From contig CAZPLU010000010.1 of assembly GCA_964587625.1 (NCBI GenBank), positions 1 to 64,000 of the forward strand: a DNA stretch of 64,000 nucleotides. Direction: 5' to 3'. Numbering within the stretch: the stretch's first letter is position 1; each line of letters starts with the position of its first letter. Positions 17,794-25,512 of the stretch are shown here, in pieces. This DNA comes from DAOPZJ01 sp964587625 (GTDB taxonomy: Bacteria; Bacillota; Clostridia; Oscillospirales; JAKOTC01). Position numbers and translations under genes: made by a program. The notes beneath the pieces were generated by a model, which saw only the letters and a program-made list of their open reading frames with translations, was not told where the DNA came from and made no database searches.

Positions 17794-19530
17794 ATGTATT
17801 GTTCGAAATGCGGTACCGAGTTGCCAGAAAACACACCGTTTTGTCATACCTGCGGTGAGACGATCCAACCCCAAAAAGGCGCGAAGCCCGAACGACAAAC
17901 GGAGCTGCAGCCGTCTGTTCAACAGGTGGTTTCGGTGGTCACAAGGCGCAAGGTGAAATCGCCCGGTCTCATAATCGCCGCCGCGACGGTCGTGATTGCG
18001 GCGGCGGTGATCGTAATCGTATTAGCCGGCGGCTCTCCGGAATATAAAGAAGCGGCCGCGCTGATGAAAGCCGAGCAATACGAAGAAGCGGTCGCCGCCT
18101 TTTCGGCGCTCGATCCCGATTATAAGGACGTGCGGAAAAAGATCGATGAATGTAACGACAACATCGGTTATCGGGCGGCCTCAGAGCTGATGAAGTCGCA
18201 GCAATACAGCGCGGCCGCGGAGGCGTTCCTCACCCTCGGCGATTACGAGGACAGCGCCGCTCAGGCGCAGTTTTGTACCCGGAGCGCGACCTATGAACAA
18301 GCGCTTGCGGCGATGGAAGCCGGCGAGTACGAGACCGCGAAAACCGCATTTCAAGGTCTCGGCGATTTCAAGGACAGCGTCACAATGCTGGCGGAATGCG
18401 AAAAGGGAATCAAGTATAATCAAGCGGTCGCTCTTATGCAAAACGGCGATTATGACGGCGCGAAGGCCATTTTACAAACCCTCGGCGATTACAAAGACGC
18501 CAAGGAACTGATTGAACTGGGCGGGCTTGAACAGCGATATGAACAGGCGAAAAATCTGATGGAAAGCGGCGATTTTGAAAAAGCGCTGACCATACTCCTC
18601 ACGCTCGGCGATTATGAGGACAGTGCGTCAAAAGCCGAAAAGTGCAAAAATACCATCGGTTATAACGCCGCGATGAAGCGCTATGAAGCGGGCGATTTCG
18701 GAACCGCGAAAACCGCTTTCGAAGCGCTCGGCAGTTTTTCAGATGCAAAGACGATGGCACAGACCTGCCAAAACAACGCCGATTATCAAACAGCGTCCGA
18801 TTTGATGGCGGCCGGAGACAACGAAGGCGCGGCAAAGATATTTGTTTCGCTCGGCAGTTTCAAGGACTCTGTCAACCTCGCCAAAGAATGCAAGTGTTCC
18901 AAGGATTACGAACAGGCGAAGGTGTTGATGGAGCAGGGCGATTACGAGGGCGCCGCCGAATTGCTGAATTATGCGTCGTCGGTGAATTATAAAGACGCAA
19001 AGGACTTGCTGTTTGAATGCAACAGCAGAGACACTTATTTTCAAGCGGTTGACGCCTATAACGCGAAAAAATATTTTACCGCCTATAAATTGTTCAGAAC
19101 CATCATCGGTTATAAGGACGCCGCACATTATGAGGCCGCGTGTGTCCAATCCAGACCGACCACTGGGGTGCTTTTTCAAAACAGCTCCTATTACCAATCG
19201 CAAAACAAGCTCACCATCGTAAACAACAACAACCGTTATGTTTTTATTAAAATTTATTCCGGCGCTACTGTGGTCTCGACCATCTTCTTTAACGGCAAAG
19301 GAACGGTCTCGATCACCTTGCCCAACGGATCGTATAAATTCAAGGAGGCGTCCGGAACCACTTGGTTCGGCACAGAGGAACTGTTCGGCGACGGGGGCAC
19401 TTATGCGGTTCTCACCTTCAACGGCGGCGCCGATACATATACTTTTAAAAACAGCGAATATACGCTGACGCTCGGAAACGTCTCGAACGGCAATGTCGGA
19501 AGCAACACCCAAAATTGGAATGATTTTTAA
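17794..19530 (+). CDS. Zinc-ribbon membrane protein with nine 41-residue TPR-like repeats
   Basis: 578 residues. An N-terminal zinc ribbon (CSKCGTELPENTPFCHTCG) is followed by a linker and one membrane helix (about 57-80). From about residue 82 to 450 come nine tandem repeats, mostly 41 residues, of pattern YxxAxxLMxxGDYExAxxxFxxLGDYKDSxxxxxEC; each forms a helix pair and most end in a Cys. A C-terminal beta-rich domain (about 455-578) with TIVNNNNRYVFIKIY, TVSITLPNGSYKFKEA and TTWFGTEELFG resembles a domain found at the ends of other Firmicute surface proteins. The likely topology is zinc ribbon inside, repeats outside. Function is unknown; a scaffold or sensor is plausible. Confidence 0.8.
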   Translation: MYCSKCGTELPENTPFCHTCGETIQPQKGAKPERQTELQPSVQQVVSVVTRRKVKSPGLIIAAATVVIAAAVIVIVLAGGSPEYKEAAALMKAEQYEEAVAAFSALDPDYKDVRKKIDECNDNIGYRAASELMKSQQYSAAAEAFLTLGDYEDSAAQAQFCTRSATYEQALAAMEAGEYETAKTAFQGLGDFKDSVTMLAECEKGIKYNQAVALMQNGDYDGAKAILQTLGDYKDAKELIELGGLEQRYEQAKNLMESGDFEKALTILLTLGDYEDSASKAEKCKNTIGYNAAMKRYEAGDFGTAKTAFEALGSFSDAKTMAQTCQNNADYQTASDLMAAGDNEGAAKIFVSLGSFKDSVNLAKECKCSKDYEQAKVLMEQGDYEGAAELLNYASSVNYKDAKDLLFECNSRDTYFQAVDAYNAKKYFTAYKLFRTIIGYKDAAHYEAACVQSRPTTGVLFQNSSYYQSQNKLTIVNNNNRYVFIKIYSGATVVSTIFFNGKGTVSITLPNGSYKFKEASGTTWFGTEELFGDGGTYAVLTFNGGADTYTFKNSEYTLTLGNVSNGNVGSNTQNWNDF

Positions 19531-19600
19531 AACTCAAGCGCAGTTTCCCGGAATTGATTAAATCGATTTCGGCGCCGGAACAACTCAACCGCAATAACAT

Positions 19601-19625
19601 CGGCGGCCGGAATTCCCGGCCGCCG
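19601..19625. terminator. GC-rich hairpin between convergent genes
   Basis: CGGCGGCCGG and CCGGCCGCCG form a perfect 10-bp stem with a five-base loop between the repeat-protein gene and the convergent URO-D-like gene. There is no T-run on either side, so termination may need Rho or be partial. Confidence 0.55.
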
Positions 19626-19635
19626 TATGCTTCAA

Positions 19636-20721
19636 CTATAAATTCTCAATTCCGATGCGTTTCAATTCCTCGAGGCGTTTCGGCAGATCCGCCTGCAAGA
19701 CATCGTAGCCGGTGCTGTAAATCATGTCTCCGGACACCAGTTTAATCAGCCGGCCGAGTTTTTCGGGTTCACACCAGATATAGATTTTTTTCCCCGCGTC
19801 GGTGATGCGCCGATAGACCCCGGACCAATCCTTGTCCAGGTTCGGACCGTCGCCCGGAACCCACTGCACGCCGACAAACGCATCGATGTCCAAAACGGAT
19901 TCTAAATGGTTCAATTGACCGATGCCGTCGAGGTGATAAAACGGGCGGTGCAGGCGTTCGGCGGAGGTCTTCAGCTCCGGCCCGACAAAAGTCCGAAACA
20001 TCTCGTTACTGATCATATAGCAAAAATCCGATTGCAGGATATAGGTCGGCTTGGGGTCATAGACGCCGCACCACGACGAATAGCCCTTGGTCTCACCCTT
20101 GATGATATCCGTGATCTCATCGAAAAACCGAAACCACATGGTCTGAATCTCCCGGACACAGCGCAGCACCTCGTCCGGATCGTCATAGAGGTCGAGCAAA
20201 AGCCCCTCGGGCGTGCGGAACGAGGAGAGAATATCGAGAACCCCGCCGAGGTCGGTCATGGCCATCACGACATTTCCGCGCCACTTCTCCATGCCCTCGA
20301 TATAGATGTCCTTGACTCTGCGCAGCCAGATGTTGTCGGGGTCATATTCAAAATGCAGTTCCTTGATCGGCAGTTCTTTTACCGGCGTAAACCAAGTGGT
20401 CTCCTTGCGCGCATGCAATTCGCAGCCCATAAACGCCGCCGCAACGCCCGCGCCGAACGCGTGCATGCCCACATACGGATATCCCTCACCCATAAATTCA
20501 ATCAAAGAGAGCTCATAATCCAGTCGGTCGATCAATTGCTTCGGCGTCACGGAGAGGTCGCCGGCGGACATAAAATTCAAATGGGGAAAAGGCGACTCCC
20601 CGCGGTCCGAGATCCCTTTTTGAACCCGGATCGGCATAATCGGTCTTCCGAGCTTGTTTTGATGCCACAATTCATAGTATGCGCGCAGTTTCTCCCAGTT
20701 AAAATCGTCAAATCTCGGCAT
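19636..20721 (-). CDS. Uroporphyrinogen decarboxylase (URO-D) family-like protein
   Basis: About 361 residues. The overall pattern, with VVMAMTDLGGVLDIL, a FVGPELKTSAERL segment, HLDGIGQLNHLESVLDIDAFVGVQW and IYIWCEPEKLGRLIKL, fits URO-D/methyltransferase-like TIM barrels. No haem genes are nearby, so a methyltransferase-type or other decarboxylase role is as likely as true HemE. ATG 20721 follows GGAGGAACCGAAC; an in-frame TTG upstream has no ribosome site. The start overlaps the 3' end of the metallopeptidase gene by 14 bases. Confidence 0.7.
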   Translation of the reverse strand: MPRFDDFNWEKLRAYYELWHQNKLGRPIMPIRVQKGISDRGESPFPHLNFMSAGDLSVTPKQLIDRLDYELSLIEFMGEGYPYVGMHAFGAGVAAAFMGCELHARKETTWFTPVKELPIKELHFEYDPDNIWLRRVKDIYIEGMEKWRGNVVMAMTDLGGVLDILSSFRTPEGLLLDLYDDPDEVLRCVREIQTMWFRFFDEITDIIKGETKGYSSWCGVYDPKPTYILQSDFCYMISNEMFRTFVGPELKTSAERLHRPFYHLDGIGQLNHLESVLDIDAFVGVQWVPGDGPNLDKDWSGVYRRITDAGKKIYIWCEPEKLGRLIKLVSGDMIYSTGYDVLQADLPKRLEELKRIGIENL

Positions 20722-21250
20722 GTTCGGTTCCTCCAATCGGTTTATGCAAAATCATTTTCAGCGTTTTATAATCGGGTATGTATCGTTCAATCAGCGCGTA
20801 AAAGCGTTTTGAGTGGTCTTTGTATTTGATGTGCGCCAGTTCATGCACCACGACATAGTCGATGACTTCGTCCGGATATGCCATCAGCCGCCATGAAAAG
20901 CAGATCGAGTTCTTGCCGCTGCAACTGCCGAACCGGGACTTGGCCGAAGTGATCTTTACGGCAGTCGGACAGAGGTTCATCAGCTGTGAAAAGTATTTTA
21001 GCTTTACGGGTATCACTTCGGCGGCTTTCCGGCGCAGCGCGGTCTCCCGGGCGGCCATTGCAACATCATCCCGATTCTGCAGTGTCCTTTTTTCAAGCTG
21101 CTTGGCAATCCACGCGGAATTTTTTTCGACAAAGGCGTTGATTTTCGATTCGGGCATAAAAAAGGGCGCTCTCACAACCGGAACGCAGTCGTCCGCAATT
21201 TTCATTGACACGGTTTTTCGATCCGCCCGGATCAATCGGTAAGACACCAT
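20708..21250 (-). CDS. YgjP-type (DUF45/M48-like) metallopeptidase
   Basis: About 180 residues. The zinc-binding HELAHIKYKDHSKRFY motif, preceded by a KSRFGSCSGKNSICFSWRLM stretch, is the classic YgjP/DUF45 signature. ATG 21250 is chosen over more distal starts because the family begins with the VSYRLIRADRKTVSMKI strand. It is probably the first gene of a two-gene operon with the URO-D-like gene. The substrate is unknown. Confidence 0.82.
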   Translation of the reverse strand: MVSYRLIRADRKTVSMKIADDCVPVVRAPFFMPESKINAFVEKNSAWIAKQLEKRTLQNRDDVAMAARETALRRKAAEVIPVKLKYFSQLMNLCPTAVKITSAKSRFGSCSGKNSICFSWRLMAYPDEVIDYVVVHELAHIKYKDHSKRFYALIERYIPDYKTLKMILHKPIGGTEHAEI

Positions 21251-21281
21251 AAAACGCTCCGAAAAAGAAATATCACGACAA

Positions 21282-21310
21282 AGTATAACACAAAAAAAGA
21301 ACGCCCGCAA
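21282..21310 (-). promoter_or_regulatory. Putative promoter overlapping the spoIVA terminator
   Basis: On the minus strand TTGCGG (21310-21305) and TATACT (21287-21282) are 17 bases apart. The -35 box lies within the hairpin that ends the spoIVA transcript. It would drive the metallopeptidase and URO-D-like genes. Confidence 0.5.
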
Positions 21311-21321
21311 TACACGGGCGT
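21301..21321 (-). terminator. Terminator of the SPOCS-spoIVA operon
   Basis: ACGCCCG-loop-CGGGCGT lies 25 bases after the spoIVA stop and is followed on the minus strand by TTCTTTTTTTG, a standard intrinsic terminator. Confidence 0.85.
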
Positions 21322-21345
21322 GTGGTTTGTAAAAAGAATCTCGGC

Positions 21346-22821
21346 TCAGAAAATAATGCAGAGCAAGCCGTTGCAGCCGTCGTTGATGATTTTTTGAACG
21401 GTGTCCTGTAATTTCACTCTGGCTTGCGGAGGCATATGCACGAGTTTCGAATGCAGCCCCTCGTTGACCAATTCATGAAGCGACTTTCCGAAAATATTGG
21501 ACTGCCAAATTTTTTCGGGGGACTCCTCATAGTCCTTGAGCAGATACATCACCAGTTCCTCGGATTGTTTTTCGGAGCCGACGACCGGACGGATTTCGGT
21601 CGTGATGTCGGCGCGGATCATATGGATCGAAGGCGCACCCGCTTTCAAGCGGACGCCGTACCGCCCGCTTTGTCTCATAATCTCAGGCGCTTCAAGCGTC
21701 AGTTCTTCCATTGCCGGCATCACAATGCCATATCCGGTGGCGTTGACCTCCTCGATGGCGTTGCGGTATTTATCATAAGTCCCCTTGACCTCGGAAGCGG
21801 CTTTGATAAACTCAAACAGAGATCCCTCATCCTCGATCTGCTGGCCGGTAATCTCGCTCATCACCTGGAAGAAGAGGCCCGGCTTCAGCTCGATCTCCAC
21901 TTTCGCACTGCCGTTTCCGTAATCCCGCCCCGCGATTTCCGCTTTTTTGATATGCTCATTCGTGAACATGGCAGTCGGGAAAGCGTCTAACGCCTTGATC
22001 TTGGTCACGGCCTTTGCGGTTTCTTTGAGGACGGAGAGAAACTCGGTCTTCAGCCAAAACTCGGCCGGAAGCTTCATCAACCAGTTCGGGATGTCGATCC
22101 AAATTTCGCGCAGCGGGAACTCATAGAGCACGCCCCGGAGAATTTCGAGAATTTCGCCCTCGTCCATTTTGAGACAATTGACATTGATGACCCCGATTCC
22201 GTGTTGGGCTTCAATTTCGGCCTTGACGGAAAGCGCCGTCTCAGAGGTCGGATCGGCGCTGTTCAAAACCACCGCGAACGGCTTGTTGATCTCTCGCAGT
22301 TCGCCGATGACCCGCTGCTCGGCCTCGGCGTATTCGGCGCGCGGGATGTCGCCGAAGCTGCCGTCGGCGGTGACGACCAACCCGATGGTGGAATGTTCGG
22401 TGATGACCTTTTTGGTACCGACCTCCGCCGCCATATTAAAGGGGACCTCCTTGTCAAACCACGGGGTCATCACCATGCGCGGCGCTTCGTTTTCGATGTA
22501 GCCGATCGAGCTCGGAACGATATAACCCACGCAGTCGATCATGCGCACCTTGAATTCCCCGTCGCTGTCGATGCGGACCTTAACGGCCTCCTCGGGGATG
22601 AACTTCGGCTCCGTGGTCATAATCGTGCGCCCGGCAGAGGACTGCGGAAGTTCGTCGGTGGCGCGTTCCTTACGCGCGGGATCGACGATGTTCGGGACGA
22701 CGAGGGTCTCCATAAAGCGTTTGATGAAAGTGGATTTGCCGGTTCTGACCGGGCCGACCACGCCGATGTAGATATCCCCGCCGGTCCGTCGTGCCATGTC
22801 TGCGTAAATGCTGCTTCCCAT
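21346..22821 (-). CDS. spoIVA: Stage IV sporulation protein A
   Basis: 491 residues, standard length. This ATPase polymerises on the forespore surface as the base of the spore coat. The N-terminal Walker A GPVRTGKSTFIKRF, the RTIMTTEPKFIPEEAV switch region and the conserved C-terminal end (QDTVQKIINDGCNGLLCIIF region) are all present. GGAGTGATA precedes the ATG. It follows the SPOCS/LysM gene by 14 bases, so both are probably made in the mother cell under sigma-E. Confidence 0.97.
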   Translation of the reverse strand: MGSSIYADMARRTGGDIYIGVVGPVRTGKSTFIKRFMETLVVPNIVDPARKERATDELPQSSAGRTIMTTEPKFIPEEAVKVRIDSDGEFKVRMIDCVGYIVPSSIGYIENEAPRMVMTPWFDKEVPFNMAAEVGTKKVITEHSTIGLVVTADGSFGDIPRAEYAEAEQRVIGELREINKPFAVVLNSADPTSETALSVKAEIEAQHGIGVINVNCLKMDEGEILEILRGVLYEFPLREIWIDIPNWLMKLPAEFWLKTEFLSVLKETAKAVTKIKALDAFPTAMFTNEHIKKAEIAGRDYGNGSAKVEIELKPGLFFQVMSEITGQQIEDEGSLFEFIKAASEVKGTYDKYRNAIEEVNATGYGIVMPAMEELTLEAPEIMRQSGRYGVRLKAGAPSIHMIRADITTEIRPVVGSEKQSEELVMYLLKDYEESPEKIWQSNIFGKSLHELVNEGLHSKLVHMPPQARVKLQDTVQKIINDGCNGLLCIIF

Positions 22822-22835
22822 ATTATCACTCCTTT

Positions 22836-24356
22836 TTAAACGGTGGGGATCAACAAGACGTCGTCATTTGTGAGCCGATCCAGATCAATCCCGTTTTGCG
22901 CCTTGATGATATCGGCTGAGGTGTTATAATATTTCGCAATGTCCCAAAGTTCTTCGCCCTCGGCGGCAAAACACAATACCAGCGGAGTCAGCGGCGGCTG
23001 TTTTTTAACCGCTTCATTGATTTTCAAATCCGTCAACAACTTAAAGACGGCGCTTTGGCATCTTGTCACCGTCGCTGCGACATCCGCTCGGATCTCCATG
23101 CCCGAGCCGGTTTGTACGGCCTTGCTGCCGCTGACGACTGCCGCCACGGTGAATTCACCGCTCATGGATCCGGTATTGACTTTTTGATCGAATTCGATGG
23201 CTTTTTCGGCAAAGAACAGTTCGCCGTCGTCATTTGCCGCCATCACAACCGCCGCCACCGTGCCGACCACCATCAACTCGCCCCGATCTGAGGATAACGC
23301 CACGGCACTGACCGCGCAGCGGGTATCCAACACCTTTTCGATGACCTGATCTCCGAAATCAACCGCGGCGGAAGCCGTGCAGGAGACCTCAAAACGCTCG
23401 CAGCCCGTCACGGCGGTGAAGTTGCCGTATTCGGCTTCGGAGGCGCACTCGCGGCTGTATCCGTCGAACAGCAGCTGCGTCGTCTCGATCACGTTGTTGA
23501 CGGCGGTGATGCCCAAAATCAAATCCAGCGACATCCGCCGGTTATCGCCGTCCGGCTGTGAGACGACATTCAGCGCATAGGAGACGATTGAAGCGGCGAC
23601 TTCAATTTCGTTGCTTTCGGTCGCGTCCAGCTCGGTGATTTGACTGAACGGAATCGAGAATTTGATGACGTGCGGGGCGGAGGAACTCACATCTCCCAGA
23701 TAGAGCGCTTCCAAGGTCGCGTTTCCGTTGACGACAATGCGCCCCGAGACCGTTTTAAAACCGCTTTCGGTGATGATAAGACGGGAGTTGAGCAGTTTCA
23801 TCACCGAGGGCCGAGTGTTTTCCAGCTCAAAATCCTCGCTGATGGCGAATTGACGGTTATAGGCCGAGACAAACCGCTTGACCGAGACGGTCTGCTTTTT
23901 CAACTCAATGTCTGCGCCTTCAATGCCGTCAAGCAGTTCCTCGCGTTTTGCGCCCTTGACCTCGGATTCCAATAAAAAGGATCCGAAAAGATCGATTTTT
24001 CGCGGCGAGATCGGCTGCGCCGAGCATCTGAGCAGCCGGGGCGTCACAAAGACCGCGCTGTCGGGCGGCACCGCGGCATCGATGATCTGCCGCCAGGCCG
24101 TGGTTTGATTGGCGCTGCACAACTCCCCGTCCGGTGACCGGTAGAGCGCGCAAAATCGGATGTTCCCCTCCACAATAATTTTTTGCTCCGTAATTTGTTT
24201 TCCTGTGACGAAAACCTCCGCTTCAGATCGGAGCACACGTTGAACCTCGGGGAGATAATCGGGGATCACCGCCTGCGAATCCACACGCGCCTCGGGTCTT
24301 GCCGAGAACAGCGTAACAGAGGAACCGATACTTTTTTTAATCATTTTCATCTGCAT
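22836..24356 (-). CDS. SPOCS (DUF3794) and LysM domain sporulation protein
   Basis: About 506 residues. SPOCS/DUF3794-type beta domains fill the first ~430 residues (segments such as VIPDYLPEVQRVLRSEAEVF and IVVNGNATLEALYLGD). A single C-terminal LysM follows (AAEGEELWDIAKYYNTSADI, ending LTNDDVLLIPTV). Such proteins are commonly encoded beside spoIVA in Clostridia and are expected in the spore coat or cortex interface. AAAGGAGAG precedes ATG 24356. No signal peptide is seen, which fits mother-cell deposition. Confidence 0.88.
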   Translation of the reverse strand: MQMKMIKKSIGSSVTLFSARPEARVDSQAVIPDYLPEVQRVLRSEAEVFVTGKQITEQKIIVEGNIRFCALYRSPDGELCSANQTTAWRQIIDAAVPPDSAVFVTPRLLRCSAQPISPRKIDLFGSFLLESEVKGAKREELLDGIEGADIELKKQTVSVKRFVSAYNRQFAISEDFELENTRPSVMKLLNSRLIITESGFKTVSGRIVVNGNATLEALYLGDVSSSAPHVIKFSIPFSQITELDATESNEIEVAASIVSYALNVVSQPDGDNRRMSLDLILGITAVNNVIETTQLLFDGYSRECASEAEYGNFTAVTGCERFEVSCTASAAVDFGDQVIEKVLDTRCAVSAVALSSDRGELMVVGTVAAVVMAANDDGELFFAEKAIEFDQKVNTGSMSGEFTVAAVVSGSKAVQTGSGMEIRADVAATVTRCQSAVFKLLTDLKINEAVKKQPPLTPLVLCFAAEGEELWDIAKYYNTSADIIKAQNGIDLDRLTNDDVLLIPTV

Positions 24357-24388
24357 ATATTGTCTCTCCTTTACACTCGTATGTGCCA

Positions 24389-24419
24389 ATTGTTATGCTT
24401 GCAGTTGCGTTTTTATGAG
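24389..24419 (-). promoter_or_regulatory. Possible sigma-E promoter of the SPOCS-spoIVA operon
   Basis: On the minus strand CTCATAAA (24419-24412), a 14-base spacer, and CATAACAAT (24397-24389) resemble the sigma-E consensus (CATA-containing -35, N14, CATACAAT), about 33 bases before the start codon. The same spacing is seen upstream of spoIIIAA. Confidence 0.4.
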
Positions 24420-24433
24420 AAAAGGTTTAAAAT
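24405..24433 (+). promoter_or_regulatory. Possible sigma-A promoter of the ComEA-like gene
   Basis: TTGCGT (24405-24410) and TAAAAT (24428-24433) are separated by 17 bases, 36 bases before the GTG start. It overlaps the divergent sporulation promoter. Confidence 0.4.
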
Positions 24434-24469
24434 TACAACACATATTTATCGGCGAAGGAGGGTCGTTAC

Positions 24470-24826
24470 GTGTCGAAAACCGTAAAACTCATCTGCGTCG
24501 CGCTTGCGGTATTGTCCGCAGGTCTGATTGCGTTTTCGGTTTTTAAAATAATCACCGCCGCCCCGCATATCGGAGCGACGATCTACGCCTCGCGGTGGGC
24601 GCCCTCAATAAACCTCCCGAACGGCAAAGTGAACTTGAACACCGCTTCAAAAGAAGAGCTTATGCTGCTGCCCGGCATCGGAGAGCTGCTCGCCGAGCGC
24701 ATCATCGATTACCGAACTCAAAACGGCGGATTTTTTTCAAAGGGCGAGATCAAAGAAGTGCAGGGCATCGGCGACGGAAAATACGAAGCCATCCGGCATT
24801 ATATTACGATCGGAACCTCCGGATAA
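24470..24826 (+). CDS. ComEA-like helix-hairpin-helix membrane-anchored protein
   Basis: 118 residues. One N-terminal membrane helix (about 5-28), a short linker, then a double HhH DNA-binding domain: VNLNTASKEELMLLPGIGEL and GEIKEVQGIGDGKYEAIRHY. ComEA captures DNA at the cell surface during uptake. No comEB or comEC is nearby, so a competence role is inferred from the domain alone. The start is GTG 24470 after GAAGGAGGG. Confidence 0.8.
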   Translation: MSKTVKLICVALAVLSAGLIAFSVFKIITAAPHIGATIYASRWAPSINLPNGKVNLNTASKEELMLLPGIGELLAERIIDYRTQNGGFFSKGEIKEVQGIGDGKYEAIRHYITIGTSG

Positions 24827-24959
24827 TATTTTTTACGGAAGGTACGACACGGTCGCAACACAAACGGAAACGCTTGAATGCGTTTTATCTCATGCGTTCA
24901 TCATCCGCTTCAAGCGACTCGCCCAAAAAACCATATATTCAATCATCAGGAGGGTCATC

Positions 24960-25259
24960 ATGGTCAGACACATTGTCATGTGGAATTTCAAAGAGGAATT
25001 CACCGAGGAAGAAAACATCCGAAACGCGCAAAAAATCAAAGCCGAATTGGAAGCGTTGCCGAATAAAATCGAGGGCATCGTCTCGTTGAAAGTGACGGTT
25101 TCGACGTTAAAGTCCGGCAACCGCGCCGTGGTTTTAAACAGCTTGTTCATCAATGATGAAGCGTTAAGTAAATATGTCGTCCACCCCGAACACGTCCGCG
25201 TCGGCGCTCTGGTCAGGGCGGCCTTCACCGACCGCGCCTGCGCCGATTATATTGAGTAA
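24960..25259 (+). CDS. Dabb-domain (stress-responsive alpha/beta barrel) protein
   Basis: 99 residues. It starts MVRHIVMWNFKEEFTEEENI, the hallmark of Dabb ferredoxin-like barrels, and has the conserved YVVHPEHVRVG segment. These small dimeric proteins may bind small aromatic or reactive molecules; the role here is unknown. AGGAGGG precedes the ATG. The 133-base gap upstream holds an 8-bp inverted repeat (CGCTTGAA/TTCAAGCG) and nothing else clear. Confidence 0.82.
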   Translation: MVRHIVMWNFKEEFTEEENIRNAQKIKAELEALPNKIEGIVSLKVTVSTLKSGNRAVVLNSLFINDEALSKYVVHPEHVRVGALVRAAFTDRACADYIE

Positions 25260-25270
25260 TATGACAACTC

Positions 25271-25321
25271 CGTCTTTGCGAGGAGAGCGCGGGCCGAACC
25301 CCGCGCACGACGAAGCAATCC
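25271..25321. repeat. Dispersed repeat, CGTC-TTGCGAGGAG...GACGAAGCAATCC type
   Basis: CGTCTTTGCGAGGAG, a GCGCGGG/CCCGCGC stem, then GACGAAGCAATCC matches a pattern of intergenic repeat I recognise from many bacterial genomes. A partial inverted copy (GGATTGCTGTT) starts near 25375. The spacer holds no gene. Confidence 0.5.
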
Positions 25322-25390
25322 AAAGACAGCGACCGGGTATCCGGCGGTTCAAATTTACGTTACGGTCCGGATTGCTGTTATATAAAATAC

Positions 25391-25418
25391 GGCAGGAGCG
25401 GTTTTCACCGCTACTGCC
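25391..25418. other. Hairpin in repeat-rich spacer
   Basis: GGCAGGAGCGGT and ACCGCTACTGCC pair with one mismatch around a four-base loop. There is no T-run on the plus strand. It may end transcription of the minus-strand isomerase gene or be part of the repeat cluster. Confidence 0.4.
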
Positions 25419-25440
25419 AAAACAAGTTCGATTGTTAAAA

Positions 25441-25456
25441 TGTTCCACGTGGAACT
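25441..25456. promoter_or_regulatory. parS-like centromere site
   Basis: TGTTCCACGTGGAACT contains the perfect 14-bp palindrome GTTCCACGTGGAAC. It differs from the Bacillus-type ParB site TGTTNCACGTGAAACA at two positions and resembles the GTTCCACGTGGAAC form known from pseudomonads. It lies in an intergenic spacer. No parAB, noc or dnaA is in the window. Confidence 0.5.
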
Positions 25457-25461
25457 TTTTT

Positions 25462-25491
25462 GTCATCGCGATTGAAGCCGAAGGATCTCGG
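25462..25491. repeat. Dispersed repeat, GTCAT...GAAGGATCTCGG type
   Basis: GTCATCGCGATTGAAGCCGAAGGATCTCGG shares its ends with the repeat pair at 38936-39080. It lies between the parS-like site and the sugar isomerase gene. Confidence 0.5.
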
Positions 25492-25512
25492 GTTGACAAC
25501 GGCTTCCGGATG

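Noticed and set aside
17723..19530. Regular repeats in the zinc-ribbon gene considered as a CRISPR-like array
   Set aside because: The period is 123 bases, in frame, and diverged at the DNA level; it is a protein repeat. No CRISPR array or cas gene is in the window.
25260..25512. Replication origin near the parS-like site
   Set aside because: No dnaA, no DnaA-box cluster and no AT-rich unwinding region are visible.
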